A stretch of 38,105 nucleotides of DNA from Desulfocicer vacuolatum DSM 3385 (GTDB lineage Bacteria; Desulfobacterota; Desulfobacteria; Desulfobacterales; Desulfobacteraceae): assembly GCF_900176365.1 (NCBI RefSeq), contig NZ_FWXY01000033.1, forward strand, positions 1-38,105, in the 5' to 3' direction. Below the pieces are notes generated by a model that saw only the letters and a list, made by a program, of their open reading frames with translations, ran no database searches and was not told where the DNA came from. Both the position numbers and the translations under genes were made by a program. Shown here piece after piece: positions 17,396 through 25,132 of this stretch. Within the stretch, counting starts at the first letter, position 1. The number at the start of each line of letters is the position of its first letter.

Positions 17396-18988
17396 CTAAA
17401 GATTAGAGTTGGGCTTTGCATAGCGGCCTTTTGCGTTTCTTCCAAAGGGAACTTTCAGGGTTTTCATGCGATGCCGCAGGGTACGGGAATTGATGCCAAG
17501 CAGTTCGGCAGCGCCACCTTTTCCGTCGATTTTTCCCTGGGAGGCAAATAACGCTTTTTCAATATGCCTGGCCATTGCCGCATTCAGGTTTAAATTTTGT
17601 CTTTCAACAGGTATCATATCCTGATTCGTTTCTGGGTGTATTGTGTCGATTTCCATGGGAAACGTTGAGTCGGGTGTGGCCAACTCCTTAAAAGACAACG
17701 GTTTTCCTCCACTGAGGATCAGCCCCCTTTCCACGGCGTTTTCCAGTTCTCTTACATTTCCAGGCCATGAGTAACTCATAAGCCGGTCAATGGCATTTGT
17801 TGTCAGTTTCGGGGTAAAACCCAAATTCATCTGAACAGATTTTTTGTGCAGGAAGTGCTGTACAAGGGAAGGAATATCCTGTTTATGGTGGCGAAGGGGT
17901 GGGATAATGATGGGAAAAACTTTTAAACGAAAGAATAGATCTTGTCTGAATCGACCTTCTGACATCATTTTTTCAAGATTTCTGTGGGTGGCGGCAATGA
18001 CCCGGATGTCCAGATTTATGGATTCTGTTCCCCCCAATCGTTCAAGCTTTTTTTCCTGGAGAACCCGCAACAGGCGAACCTGGGCCTCTAAGCTGAGTTC
18101 GCCGATTTCATCCAGAAATATTGTACCTGACTGGGCCCGTTCAAACCGTCCCCGTTTTCTGTTTATTGCACCTGTAAAGGAACCTTTTTCATGCCCGAAT
18201 AATTCACTGTCCATCAATGAGTCGGGAATTGCCCCACAATTAACATCAATAAACGGCCCCTCTCTTCTTAGGGAGAGATTGTGAATTGTCTTTGCAATCA
18301 ACTCTTTTCCGACCCCGGTTTCTCCCAGCAGCAATACAGGGCTGTTCATGGGGGCCACCTGTCGCACAAGGTCCATGACTCCCTTTAACCCAAATTCAGC
18401 ACCAATGACCTCTTCCCCACCGATGCTGCGAAGTTTTTTGTGAAGGTATTGATTGTCATCTTCTAAAAGCTCTTTGTATTTTTGACTTTCACGGTAATGA
18501 ATGCTGTTGGTCACGGCAATGGCAAAGGGATCGTTTAGTTGTGAAACAAGCTGTTGATGCTTTTTGTTGAAAATTTTTTTTGGTAAACTTATAAATGAAA
18601 CCACACCATGAAATTTATCTTCAATGACAAGGTCCATGACCAGGGCTGAAAGATCCAGGCAACCCAATTGTTTGCAAACAGGCTGGGCAACCATATCATC
18701 ACTGGTATTTAGAATTCTGCGGACCCGGGTTGATCTGTGTGCATCAATGTGTTGACGCATTTTTCGGGTAAACTTGGTTTTGATGGAAATTGCTTGATAT
18801 GTTTCCAGATTGGCATAAGCAATGGCCTCTGAGACACCTTGGGTCTGGTCGTAAAGGAGAATGATCATTTGACCAACAGGTATCACTTCTTTAAGATACT
18901 GGAGACATCGCCAAAGGGCCTTGTCCAATTCAAGTGTGCTGCTGATTTTAAGTGTGGCCTGACGAAAAAAAGAATCGTAATCTGTCAA
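17396..18988 (-). CDS. Sigma-54-dependent activator (GAF-AAA-HTH), copy A
   Basis: A 530-residue activator with an N-terminal GAF-like sensor domain (about 1-165), AAA+ domain (about 195-430) and C-terminal HTH (about 490-515). Motifs are GETGVGKE, GSFTGA (the sigma-54 contact loop with Ser for Ala), TIFLDEIGEL, GNVRELENAVERG and INSRTLRHRMKTL. The frame opens at 19015, but TTG 18988 was chosen because GGGAGG lies just upstream and the resulting start aligns with the paralogue at 20866. It is divergent from the sigma-54 promoter at 19199 and a cluster of TATC motifs. The HTH is nearly the same as in copy B, so both probably bind the same sites. The ligand is unknown; a CoA ester or aromatic acid are options. 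Confidence 0.9.
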   Translation of the reverse strand: MTDYDSFFRQATLKISSTLELDKALWRCLQYLKEVIPVGQMIILLYDQTQGVSEAIAYANLETYQAISIKTKFTRKMRQHIDAHRSTRVRRILNTSDDMVAQPVCKQLGCLDLSALVMDLVIEDKFHGVVSFISLPKKIFNKKHQQLVSQLNDPFAIAVTNSIHYRESQKYKELLEDDNQYLHKKLRSIGGEEVIGAEFGLKGVMDLVRQVAPMNSPVLLLGETGVGKELIAKTIHNLSLRREGPFIDVNCGAIPDSLMDSELFGHEKGSFTGAINRKRGRFERAQSGTIFLDEIGELSLEAQVRLLRVLQEKKLERLGGTESINLDIRVIAATHRNLEKMMSEGRFRQDLFFRLKVFPIIIPPLRHHKQDIPSLVQHFLHKKSVQMNLGFTPKLTTNAIDRLMSYSWPGNVRELENAVERGLILSGGKPLSFKELATPDSTFPMEIDTIHPETNQDMIPVERQNLNLNAAMARHIEKALFASQGKIDGKGGAAELLGINSRTLRHRMKTLKVPFGRNAKGRYAKPNSNL

Positions 18989-19025
18989 AGATACCTCCCT
19001 GAGAAAAAAGAACAATTGGACTTGG

Positions 19026-19046
19026 TCATGAGCTGGGCTACTATAC
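19026..19046. repeat. Second copy of the 21-bp AGCTGGGC-ACTATAC motif
   Basis: It matches 13033-13053 at 19 of 21 positions. It lies upstream of regulator copy A and 37 bases before the first TATC-type motif. It may be a promoter or operator element, or a chance remnant of a duplicated control region. Confidence 0.4.
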
Positions 19047-19082
19047 GGGATAAACTGATCGTCCCTATGCTCAAAATCAAGC

Positions 19083-19146
19083 TATCATATTTGGTATAAT
19101 GAAAAATAAGTACCATATAAGATAAATTAATATCTTATATATGGTA
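19083..19146. promoter_or_regulatory. Triple TATC-type motif, candidate activator sites upstream of the sigma-54 promoter
   Basis: The motifs are TATCATATTTGGTA (19083-19096), inverted TACCATATAAGATA (19111-19124) and TATCTTATATATGGTA (19131-19146). The last two form a strong AT-rich imperfect palindrome. They lie 55-115 bases upstream of the -24 element at 19199, the expected position for enhancer sites. Related motifs occur at 1106-1170. Regulators A and B are the likely binders, by inference. Confidence 0.6.
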
Positions 19147-19198
19147 TTTTTGCAATGTGCTTTTAATTGTTTATGGGAGTATAAGGGGGACTTAGTTT

Positions 19199-19214
19199 TG
19201 GCATGATCTTTGCT
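19199..19214 (+). promoter_or_regulatory. Sigma-54 (-24/-12) promoter facing the CoA-transferase gene
   Basis: TGGCATGATCTTTGCT fits the sigma-54 consensus with correct spacing (TGGCAY-N5-TTGCW). It points toward a decayed ligase fragment and then the CoA-transferase and regulator B genes. The promoter appears to have outlived the first gene it once served. Confidence 0.78.
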
Positions 19215-19249
19215 TTTTATTAAATTCTTAATGGAATCAAAACACATAA

Positions 19250-19504
19250 TACCTGAACATACTGGAGGCAGCAGTGGTTGGGGTTGAACACCCAAAATAT
19301 CAGGAACGTCCACTTGCTTTGGTGGTCGCAAGAGCTGACAGTACATTGACAAAAGAGGATGTATTGTCATCCATCGGTAGTGAATTTGCAAAATGGCAAC
19401 TTCCAGATGAAGTACTGTTTGTGGATGAAATCCCCAAAAGCAGTGTGGGGAAGTTCTCCAAGAAAGATATTCGTGCCCAATATAAAAATATCTATTTGGC
19501 ATAA
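19250..19504 (+). pseudogene. Remnant of an acyl-CoA ligase (C-terminal domain only)
   Basis: The reading frame encodes about 84 residues matching the C-terminal domain of AMP-forming acyl-CoA ligases. It has LEAAVVGVEHPKYQERPLAL, followed by VDEIPKSSVGKFSKKDIR, which carries the catalytic lysine segment. The whole adenylation domain is missing, and an in-frame stop lies at 19247-19249. It begins directly downstream of a good sigma-54 promoter, so an internal deletion probably removed the front of the gene while keeping its promoter. Translation from GTG 19274 is possible but is unlikely to give an active enzyme. Confidence 0.75.
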
Positions 19505-19680
19505 TTATAGATTGTTATTGTGGAAAATTGGGAACGATTAAACCCATTACACTCTAAAGGAGTTGGTGAATTTTGATTTGCCGTTTATTAAGACCAGTGG
19601 CTTTTAAATACTAATCATATGGAAGTAGTAAATGGTAAATCAATAAAATCCAAAGCCCTGATTATAAACAAAGGGGAAAT

Positions 19681-20808
19681 ATGCAGGACGCACTTAAAGG
19701 TATCAAAGTTTTAGACCTGACCATGAACTTACCCGGGCCTTTTATGACATGGATCATGGCTGAGATGGGCGCAGAAGTACTCAAGGTTGAAAATCCTGAA
19801 ATTGGTGATTTTGCAAGGACATTCAATGACCCGGAGCAGGAACTTTATTTTCCTGTATTTGATACGGTGAATCGGAGAAAGAAAAGTATTACTCTTGATT
19901 TGAAACAGCAGGCAGATCAGGATATTTTCCTTGGTTTAATTGAAGATTATACCATTGTTGTTGAGGGGTTTCGACCGGGTGTCTTAAAAAAACTGGGAAT
20001 TGATTATGAGACGGTTGTCCAGCAATATCCCGAAGTAATCTATGTGTCTATTTCCGGTTATGGACAAGATGGAAGTTATGCTCACAAAGGCGGCCATGAT
20101 TTGAATTATCAGGCGTTGGCCGGTTGTTTTGATACGGGTTCCATGGCCGGTATCACACCTTCTGTTCCTGCTGTTACCATGGCTGACATCGGTGGGGGAA
20201 GCCTTTTTGCCCTGTCAGGACTCTTGTCCGCTATTATTGCACGGACTAACACAGGGAAAGGCCGCCATATCGATATGTCGATTTTTGACGGCATTTTTCT
20301 TTTTAATATTTTTCCATTCTGCCAGATGAAAAAAAATAGCGTTCAAAATCGGGACGAACCTCATATTTTTTCGGGGAATCACCCCTTTTACAACATATAT
20401 GAAACCCTGGACAATCGCCATATGAGCCTTGGGGCTTTAGAGGAAAAATTTTGGCAGACCTTTTGCAGAACAATTGGTCGAGAGGATTTGTTTTCTATGA
20501 GATTTGGCGGAAAAAAGGCAATTCAAGAGGTGGCAGCTGTTTTTAAAAGCCGCACACAGGCTGATTGGATAGAACTGTTTCGTAATAAAGATGCCTGCTG
20601 TGAACCGGTTCTCAGTATTAAAGAGGTGATGAATTCCGGGCTGTGCACAGAACGTGATCTGGTGCGAATGGATGAAACTGGTATTGCTGTGTTGAACAAT
20701 CCCGTTAAAACTGTGGGAGAACCCCCGGGTGAGATCCATAAGGCTCCTGCCCTTGGCCGGCATAATCCGGAAATACTGGGTAATTTATCCATGACAAAAC
20801 ATCCATGA
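19681..20808 (+). CDS. Class III CoA-transferase / alpha-methylacyl-CoA racemase family protein (CaiB/BaiF)
   Basis: A 375-residue member of family III, which either moves CoA between carboxylic acids or racemises 2-methylacyl-CoA. The N-terminal motif LKGIKVLDLT and GPFMTWIMAEMGAEVLKVE are typical. The catalytic aspartate is Asp140 in GGHDLNYQALAG. Family sub-function cannot be decided from the sequence. It follows the ligase remnant by 176 bases, with AAGGGGAAAT before the ATG, and regulator B follows after 57 bases. It may substitute for the lost ligase in CoA activation. A truncated close homologue lies at 36713-37477. Confidence 0.87.
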   Translation: MQDALKGIKVLDLTMNLPGPFMTWIMAEMGAEVLKVENPEIGDFARTFNDPEQELYFPVFDTVNRRKKSITLDLKQQADQDIFLGLIEDYTIVVEGFRPGVLKKLGIDYETVVQQYPEVIYVSISGYGQDGSYAHKGGHDLNYQALAGCFDTGSMAGITPSVPAVTMADIGGGSLFALSGLLSAIIARTNTGKGRHIDMSIFDGIFLFNIFPFCQMKKNSVQNRDEPHIFSGNHPFYNIYETLDNRHMSLGALEEKFWQTFCRTIGREDLFSMRFGGKKAIQEVAAVFKSRTQADWIELFRNKDACCEPVLSIKEVMNSGLCTERDLVRMDETGIAVLNNPVKTVGEPPGEIHKAPALGRHNPEILGNLSMTKHP

Positions 20809-20865
20809 CCCATATCCTGAAAAAATTTAGTCAAAAAATGAGGTGTTCAGGATCGGAGGTTATAA

Positions 20866-22434
20866 ATGGATGAAAATATTTTTTTTCGCAATGCCACCCT
20901 GGAAATATGCAGTAGCCTTGAAATTGAAAAAGCGTTGTGGAAATGTCTTTGGTTCATGCAAGAAGGCATTCCCGTAGCGCAGATGAGTCTCCACCTCTAT
21001 GATGCGGCCACGGGCATTGCAGAGACCATCGCTCACGCCACTTTGGATGATTATCGCGTCATATCTTCCAAAGTGCTCCTGATTGAGCAGACAAGAAGAC
21101 AGATTGAAATGCAACGAACTATCCGGGTGAGAATGGTATCAGATACGGCGGATGATCCTGTGACAGAGCCTTTGTGTCGATATTTGGGGTGCCTTGAACG
21201 CTCTGCCTTGATTATGGATCTTGTCATTGAAGGGAAATTTTTGGGGGTTCTTTCTTTTCAAAGTTTTCCAGATGAACAATTCAATGAAAGCCATAGACAG
21301 ATGGTCTCCTTATTAAATGAACCCTTTGCCATTGCTGTAAGCAACAGTATCCGGTACAGGCAGTTGAAGCATCTTAAGGATATGCTGGAAGACGATAACC
21401 AATATTTTCAAAAGGAGTTACAACTTAATAGGGGGGAGGTGATCGGGGCGGAATTTGGACTTAAAAATACCATGGAATATGTCCGCCAGGTATCTCCCAC
21501 AGACAGTCCTGTTCTGCTCCTTGGGGAAACTGGTGTAGGTAAGGAGTTGATTGCCACGGCCATTCATAACCTCTCTCATCGAAGGGAGGGGCCTTTTATA
21601 GCGGTAAACTGTGGTGCCATCCCCGAATCACTTATGGACAGCGAGCTTTTCGGCCATGAGAAAGGGGCCTTTACCGGTGCCATTGCCCAAAAAAGGGGGC
21701 GTTTTGAACGGGCCAACGGTGGAACACTTTTCCTGGATGAAATCGGAGAGTTAAATCCCGATGCCCAGGTAAAATTATTGCGTGTACTACAAGAAAAGAT
21801 CCTGGAACGGCTGGGAGGAACAGAGTCAATAAAGCTTGATATCAGGGTTATTGCCGCCACGCACAGGGATCTTGATGATATGATGGCAAAGGATCTTTTT
21901 CGCCAGGATCTTTATTTTAGACTCAAGGTGTTTCCCATTGTCATCCCCCCACTGCGGTACAGGTTGGCGGATATTCCCTCTCTGGTTCACCATTTCATAC
22001 AGAAAAAATCCACCCAGATGAAATTGCATTTTATGCCCCGACTGGCCCCGGATGCCATGGAACATCTTATGCAGTATTCCTGGCCTGGTAATATCAGAGA
22101 GCTTGAAAATACGGTGGAGCGTGCTTTGATTTTATCCCATGGTGCCCCCCTTAATTTCCGGGAACTGGTATTTGCAAATGCACCCGAAAAAAGGCCCTCT
22201 ACACCAGAGATTGAGATGCCCAAGATTATTGAGGATGATTTTCACTCCCTTGACAATGTCATGGTCGAGCACATTAAAGCGGCGTTGTATAAATCTGGCG
22301 GAAAGGTGGAAGGGAAGGGGGCCGCGGCGGATTTGTTAAACATTAATCCCAGAACGCTGCGTCATAGAATGCGCAAGCTAGGTGTGCCCTTTGGCCGCAG
22401 CGCCCAAGACCTCTATATAAAAAAAGAAGATTGA
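20866..22434 (+). CDS. Sigma-54-dependent activator (GAF-AAA-HTH), copy B
   Basis: A 522-residue paralogue of the regulator at 17396. It has a GAF-like sensor region (about 1-165), an AAA+ domain with Walker A GETGVGKE (220-227), GAFTGA (267-272), Walker B TLFLDEIGEL and GNIRELENTVERA, and the C-terminal HTH INPRTLRHRMRKLGVPFG. Similarity to copy A runs along the whole length, including the sensor. They therefore probably arose by duplication and may respond to related effectors. GGAGG precedes the ATG. It is co-directional with the CoA-transferase, and so may be autoregulated from the sigma-54 promoter at 19199. It ends 48 bases from the converging aspartokinase gene. Confidence 0.92.
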   Translation: MDENIFFRNATLEICSSLEIEKALWKCLWFMQEGIPVAQMSLHLYDAATGIAETIAHATLDDYRVISSKVLLIEQTRRQIEMQRTIRVRMVSDTADDPVTEPLCRYLGCLERSALIMDLVIEGKFLGVLSFQSFPDEQFNESHRQMVSLLNEPFAIAVSNSIRYRQLKHLKDMLEDDNQYFQKELQLNRGEVIGAEFGLKNTMEYVRQVSPTDSPVLLLGETGVGKELIATAIHNLSHRREGPFIAVNCGAIPESLMDSELFGHEKGAFTGAIAQKRGRFERANGGTLFLDEIGELNPDAQVKLLRVLQEKILERLGGTESIKLDIRVIAATHRDLDDMMAKDLFRQDLYFRLKVFPIVIPPLRYRLADIPSLVHHFIQKKSTQMKLHFMPRLAPDAMEHLMQYSWPGNIRELENTVERALILSHGAPLNFRELVFANAPEKRPSTPEIEMPKIIEDDFHSLDNVMVEHIKAALYKSGGKVEGKGAAADLLNINPRTLRHRMRKLGVPFGRSAQDLYIKKED

Positions 22435-22448
22435 TTGTACATGGAATC

Positions 22449-22458
22449 CCCAATTGGG
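22449..22458. other. CCCAATTGGG palindrome between convergent genes
   Basis: A perfect 10-bp palindrome, followed by an A/T-rich stretch, in the 48-base gap between regulator B and the aspartokinase gene. The stem is too short and loop-free for a confident terminator, but it is the only structure in the gap. Confidence 0.25.
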
Positions 22459-22482
22459 AAATAATAATTAAAATAGAATATT

Positions 22483-23868
22483 TCAGGCACAAAGTGTCCC
22501 ATGAAGAGCCACCTGGGCCTGGGAGAACTGGTCCCTTTCAACGATAAACTGCATGTTTGTCTGTCTGTTTGTCTGTGAAACAGCGAGAATATTGATGGAC
22601 TTGCCAGCCAGAGCCTGGGCCGCTTTAGCCATTATTCCGGGTTGGCCAATATTTGAGCCAATGGCGCAGACGATGGCCACCGGGCTTGTCGAGACCTCTT
22701 CCATGGCCTCATTGAGTTCCGCCAGAAAATGGGGCGTACAGTCTTTCTCTTCAATGATCAAATCGATGGTATTGGCATTGGTCATTTTGGAGATGTAAGA
22801 TACATGAAATTTGTCAAAAATCTGCATGATACGGAGGTCAAATCCAACTTCTCCCACCATTCTGGTATCATGGATTTCCATGCAGATGACCTCATTGGAG
22901 CCAGTGATAATTTCGACCTTTGACTCCGGGGCGATGAAATCCTTGGTTATGAGCGTTCCTGGATGATCAGGGTCAAATGCATTTTTTACCCGGATGGGGA
23001 TATTTTTAATCTCAAGCGGTTTTGATGCTTTTGGGTGTATGGCTTCCATGCCCACATCCGCCAATTGGTCAGCCACATCATAATTGGTATTACAGACAGG
23101 TTTGACGTTTTTTTCACCGATGATCAGCGGGTCCCCTGAGCAGAGGTGGTATTCTTTGTGAATAACTGCCTCATCAGCACCTAATAATACAGCGATTTTT
23201 GAGAACGTCACCTCGGAGTATCCTCTGTCAAATTCTCGCATGATTCCCTCAGTCCCTTTTGTATAACCCGTTGAAAAACAAATTGTGGAGAAGGGGTTAA
23301 TTTGGGCAAAGCTATCTTTTATGCGCTCATCAATGGTTAACTGGCGACTGTCATCCCAACCACTGAGATCAACGAAGGTGGTGTTGTATCCTCTATTCTT
23401 AAGAATATTTGCAGAGTTAAAGGCGCTGTGCATTTCCCCAAGAGAGGCCAAAAGTTCCATGGCAGCCAGCAACAGCTCTTTACGGCTGACATATCCCGAG
23501 GCGAGAACATTATCCATACTGCGCAGAATGTTTATGGCCTGGTCAATCCTATCGCCAATAAAATTATTGGCCGCTTCAACATCAAGCCCGATATCACGAA
23601 ATGTCTCGTTGAGCTTGTAGAGTGATTTTTGTAGCCGGATCATTTTAATCGGATAGTTTTGTTGATCTTCAAAAAGTTTATAGATACCCGGCTGATTGGT
23701 TTTCTTATGTTCGAGCAGATCATTGGTTACCCCTGCATAGGCCGACACGACATAAATTCTGCCAAATGTATGTTCTTTGTCTTTGAGAATGATATTGTCA
23801 ACGATTTCAGAAAATCGTGACATGGAGGTGCCGCCGATTTTTTCAATGTTCAGGTGATGTTTTGCCAT
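22483..23868 (-). CDS. Aspartokinase of the ectoine-associated type (Ask_Ect-like)
   Basis: A 461-residue aspartate kinase that phosphorylates aspartate as the first step toward aspartyl-semialdehyde. The N-terminus EKIGGTSMSR (9-18), rather than KFGGTS, and segments such as VSAYAGVTNDLLEHKKTNQP are characteristic of the specialised enzyme usually encoded beside ectABC. Two ACT-type segments fill the C-terminus (from about 310; SNIGQPGIMAKAAQALAGKSINILAVSQ is split here only for description). No ectA, ectB or ectC lies in the window, and the neighbours are catabolic. GGATTACC, a weak site, precedes the ATG. It may be an orphan that supplies ectoine or hydroxyectoine made elsewhere, or ordinary lysine/threonine synthesis. 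Confidence 0.85.
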   Translation of the reverse strand: MAKHHLNIEKIGGTSMSRFSEIVDNIILKDKEHTFGRIYVVSAYAGVTNDLLEHKKTNQPGIYKLFEDQQNYPIKMIRLQKSLYKLNETFRDIGLDVEAANNFIGDRIDQAINILRSMDNVLASGYVSRKELLLAAMELLASLGEMHSAFNSANILKNRGYNTTFVDLSGWDDSRQLTIDERIKDSFAQINPFSTICFSTGYTKGTEGIMREFDRGYSEVTFSKIAVLLGADEAVIHKEYHLCSGDPLIIGEKNVKPVCNTNYDVADQLADVGMEAIHPKASKPLEIKNIPIRVKNAFDPDHPGTLITKDFIAPESKVEIITGSNEVICMEIHDTRMVGEVGFDLRIMQIFDKFHVSYISKMTNANTIDLIIEEKDCTPHFLAELNEAMEEVSTSPVAIVCAIGSNIGQPGIMAKAAQALAGKSINILAVSQTNRQTNMQFIVERDQFSQAQVALHGTLCA

Positions 23869-24371
23869 GGTAATCCTCTATGTTTATATGAACAGGAACC
23901 TGTCATCTGCCAGGATAGTGATGAGGTAAAGTCTTGTTCATTGTTGTAGTTGTCAATCGGTACTATTAATGCATCCCGATCGTTTTGGCAAGTCTGTTTG
24001 CAGGGGCGATCCAAATACTGCACACCCTTAGCCCTGGCATATGCAGTTCTTGAGCCACAGGATTTCCCTGGCATCCATCAAAGGACTGATACGGGAAATG
24101 GACAAGGGGCGAGATGTGACCACGTTGCTTGAACTGCAATCAATACTGTTTGGCTCCAGCGCCCTGGCTACTCTGCGATAATAATCAAGGGTGCCGATGG
24201 CACGGTTGAAATGAGCTAAAAATGGTTAGCCATAGCTGAGTCACATGGGACCGGAATGGCCGTATTATCCGGTTTCATTTATCTTCTCCATATGTATGCA
24301 GTTTATTTTTTAAATAAAGACTTTTGATGAGACTATAGCGTCATTTATAGTGTGCTGTTAATTAGTGAATT
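23869..24371. other. Gene-poor stretch with a possible crotonase C-terminal remnant
   Basis: No intact gene is present. A plus-strand frame at 24032-24181 reads SLASIKGLIREMDKGRDV, then TTLLELQSILFGSSALATLR before a stop. This resembles the last helices of enoyl-CoA hydratases, but there is no start codon or catalytic region. It may be a decayed gene tail. The rest shows no clear feature. Confidence 0.3.
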
Positions 24372-24408
24372 GACCTTATTAGGTCTTTGGGTGATCTTAT
24401 GAGATCAC
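24372..24408. promoter_or_regulatory. Tandem palindromes, candidate activator binding sites
   Basis: Two related palindromes, GACCTTATTAGGTC (24372-24385) and GTGATCTTATGAGATCAC (24391-24408), share the pattern TGAYCTTATKAGRTC. Their centres are 21 bp apart, two helical turns, so dimers bound there would lie on the same face. They sit about 60-100 bases upstream of a sigma-54-like element, as enhancer sites do. The binding protein is unknown. Confidence 0.6.
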
Positions 24409-24469
24409 ATTAATTATTTTCAAAAATCATAAGTTGAATAAATTCAGTAATTTATAATAATCTTAATTT

Positions 24470-24485
24470 TGGCATGCAATTTGTA
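24470..24485 (+). promoter_or_regulatory. Sigma-54-like promoter of the SCP2/DUF2148 operon
   Basis: TGGCATGCAATTTGTA has a full -24 half and correct spacing, but the -12 half is TTGTA instead of TTGCW, so it is a near match. Its place between the tandem palindromes and the SCP2 gene supports the call. Expected transcription starts near 24497, giving a leader of about 120 bases. Confidence 0.5.
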
Positions 24486-24617
24486 TTAATAAACAGGTAA
24501 GTCACTTAATGGAAAAACTGAAAGACCGTAGGAGATTAAAGGCAAGGACAAAAAAATGGATATCTGAGTCGGGTATTCGTTGGATTTTGACCGTATCGAT
24601 TAAAGGAGTAAAACCAA

Positions 24618-25010
24618 ATGGCGATTTACAAAGACAGCGAACACATGTACGAAATTTTGGGAAAATTGTGGAATTATGTAATCAAAGAGACGGAATTTGG
24701 CCCTAAACTTAAAGAGTACGATATTTCCTACAAATTTATTGTCAGTGATCCCAAAGGGTATTTGCTTATCACCCATGATGAAGTGGTTATAGGGGATGAG
24801 GCTAACAGGGATGCCGTAATTACCATGGAATTGTCCGGGGAGACCATCCACAATTTCTGGCTTAATAAGGTTAATCTTCCTGTGGCCTTGGCCACCCGGA
24901 AAATAAAATCAAAAGGCCCAATTCCTAAGGTTCTTAAAATATTGCCATATCTGAAGCCGGTGTTTGAATTGTACCCGTCCTATTGCAAAGATTACGACCT
25001 GCCCATGTAA
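24618..25010 (+). CDS. SCP2-like sterol carrier / lipid-binding protein
   Basis: A 130-residue soluble protein with the SCP2 fold signature: an N-terminal helix, then strands including YKFIVSDPKGYLLITHDEVV, and the helix-strand unit DAVITMELSGETIHNFWLNKVNLPVALATRKIKSKG typical of the family (positions about 65-100). SCP2 domains bind long or bulky acyl-CoAs or lipids. AAAGGAG lies eleven bases before the ATG. It is the first gene of the operon, followed after 122 bases by an acyl-CoA ligase. An SCPx-like thiolase lies downstream at 29823. The cargo is unknown. Confidence 0.8.
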   Translation: MAIYKDSEHMYEILGKLWNYVIKETEFGPKLKEYDISYKFIVSDPKGYLLITHDEVVIGDEANRDAVITMELSGETIHNFWLNKVNLPVALATRKIKSKGPIPKVLKILPYLKPVFELYPSYCKDYDLPM

Positions 25011-25132
25011 TCCAAAGCTTGCCAGGGAGTGGCAGACACCCATGAAGCATGGGTAACCAGGTCTCTGGTCAACCAGGAATTTTGTATAATATATAACTTA
25101 AGTATTGAGATATATTTATTAGGAGCAGGAAA

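Noticed and set aside
24509-24706. Plus-strand frame of 65 codons before and into the SCP2 gene
   Set aside because: It overlaps the SCP2 start in another frame, has no family resemblance and probably represents the untranslated leader.
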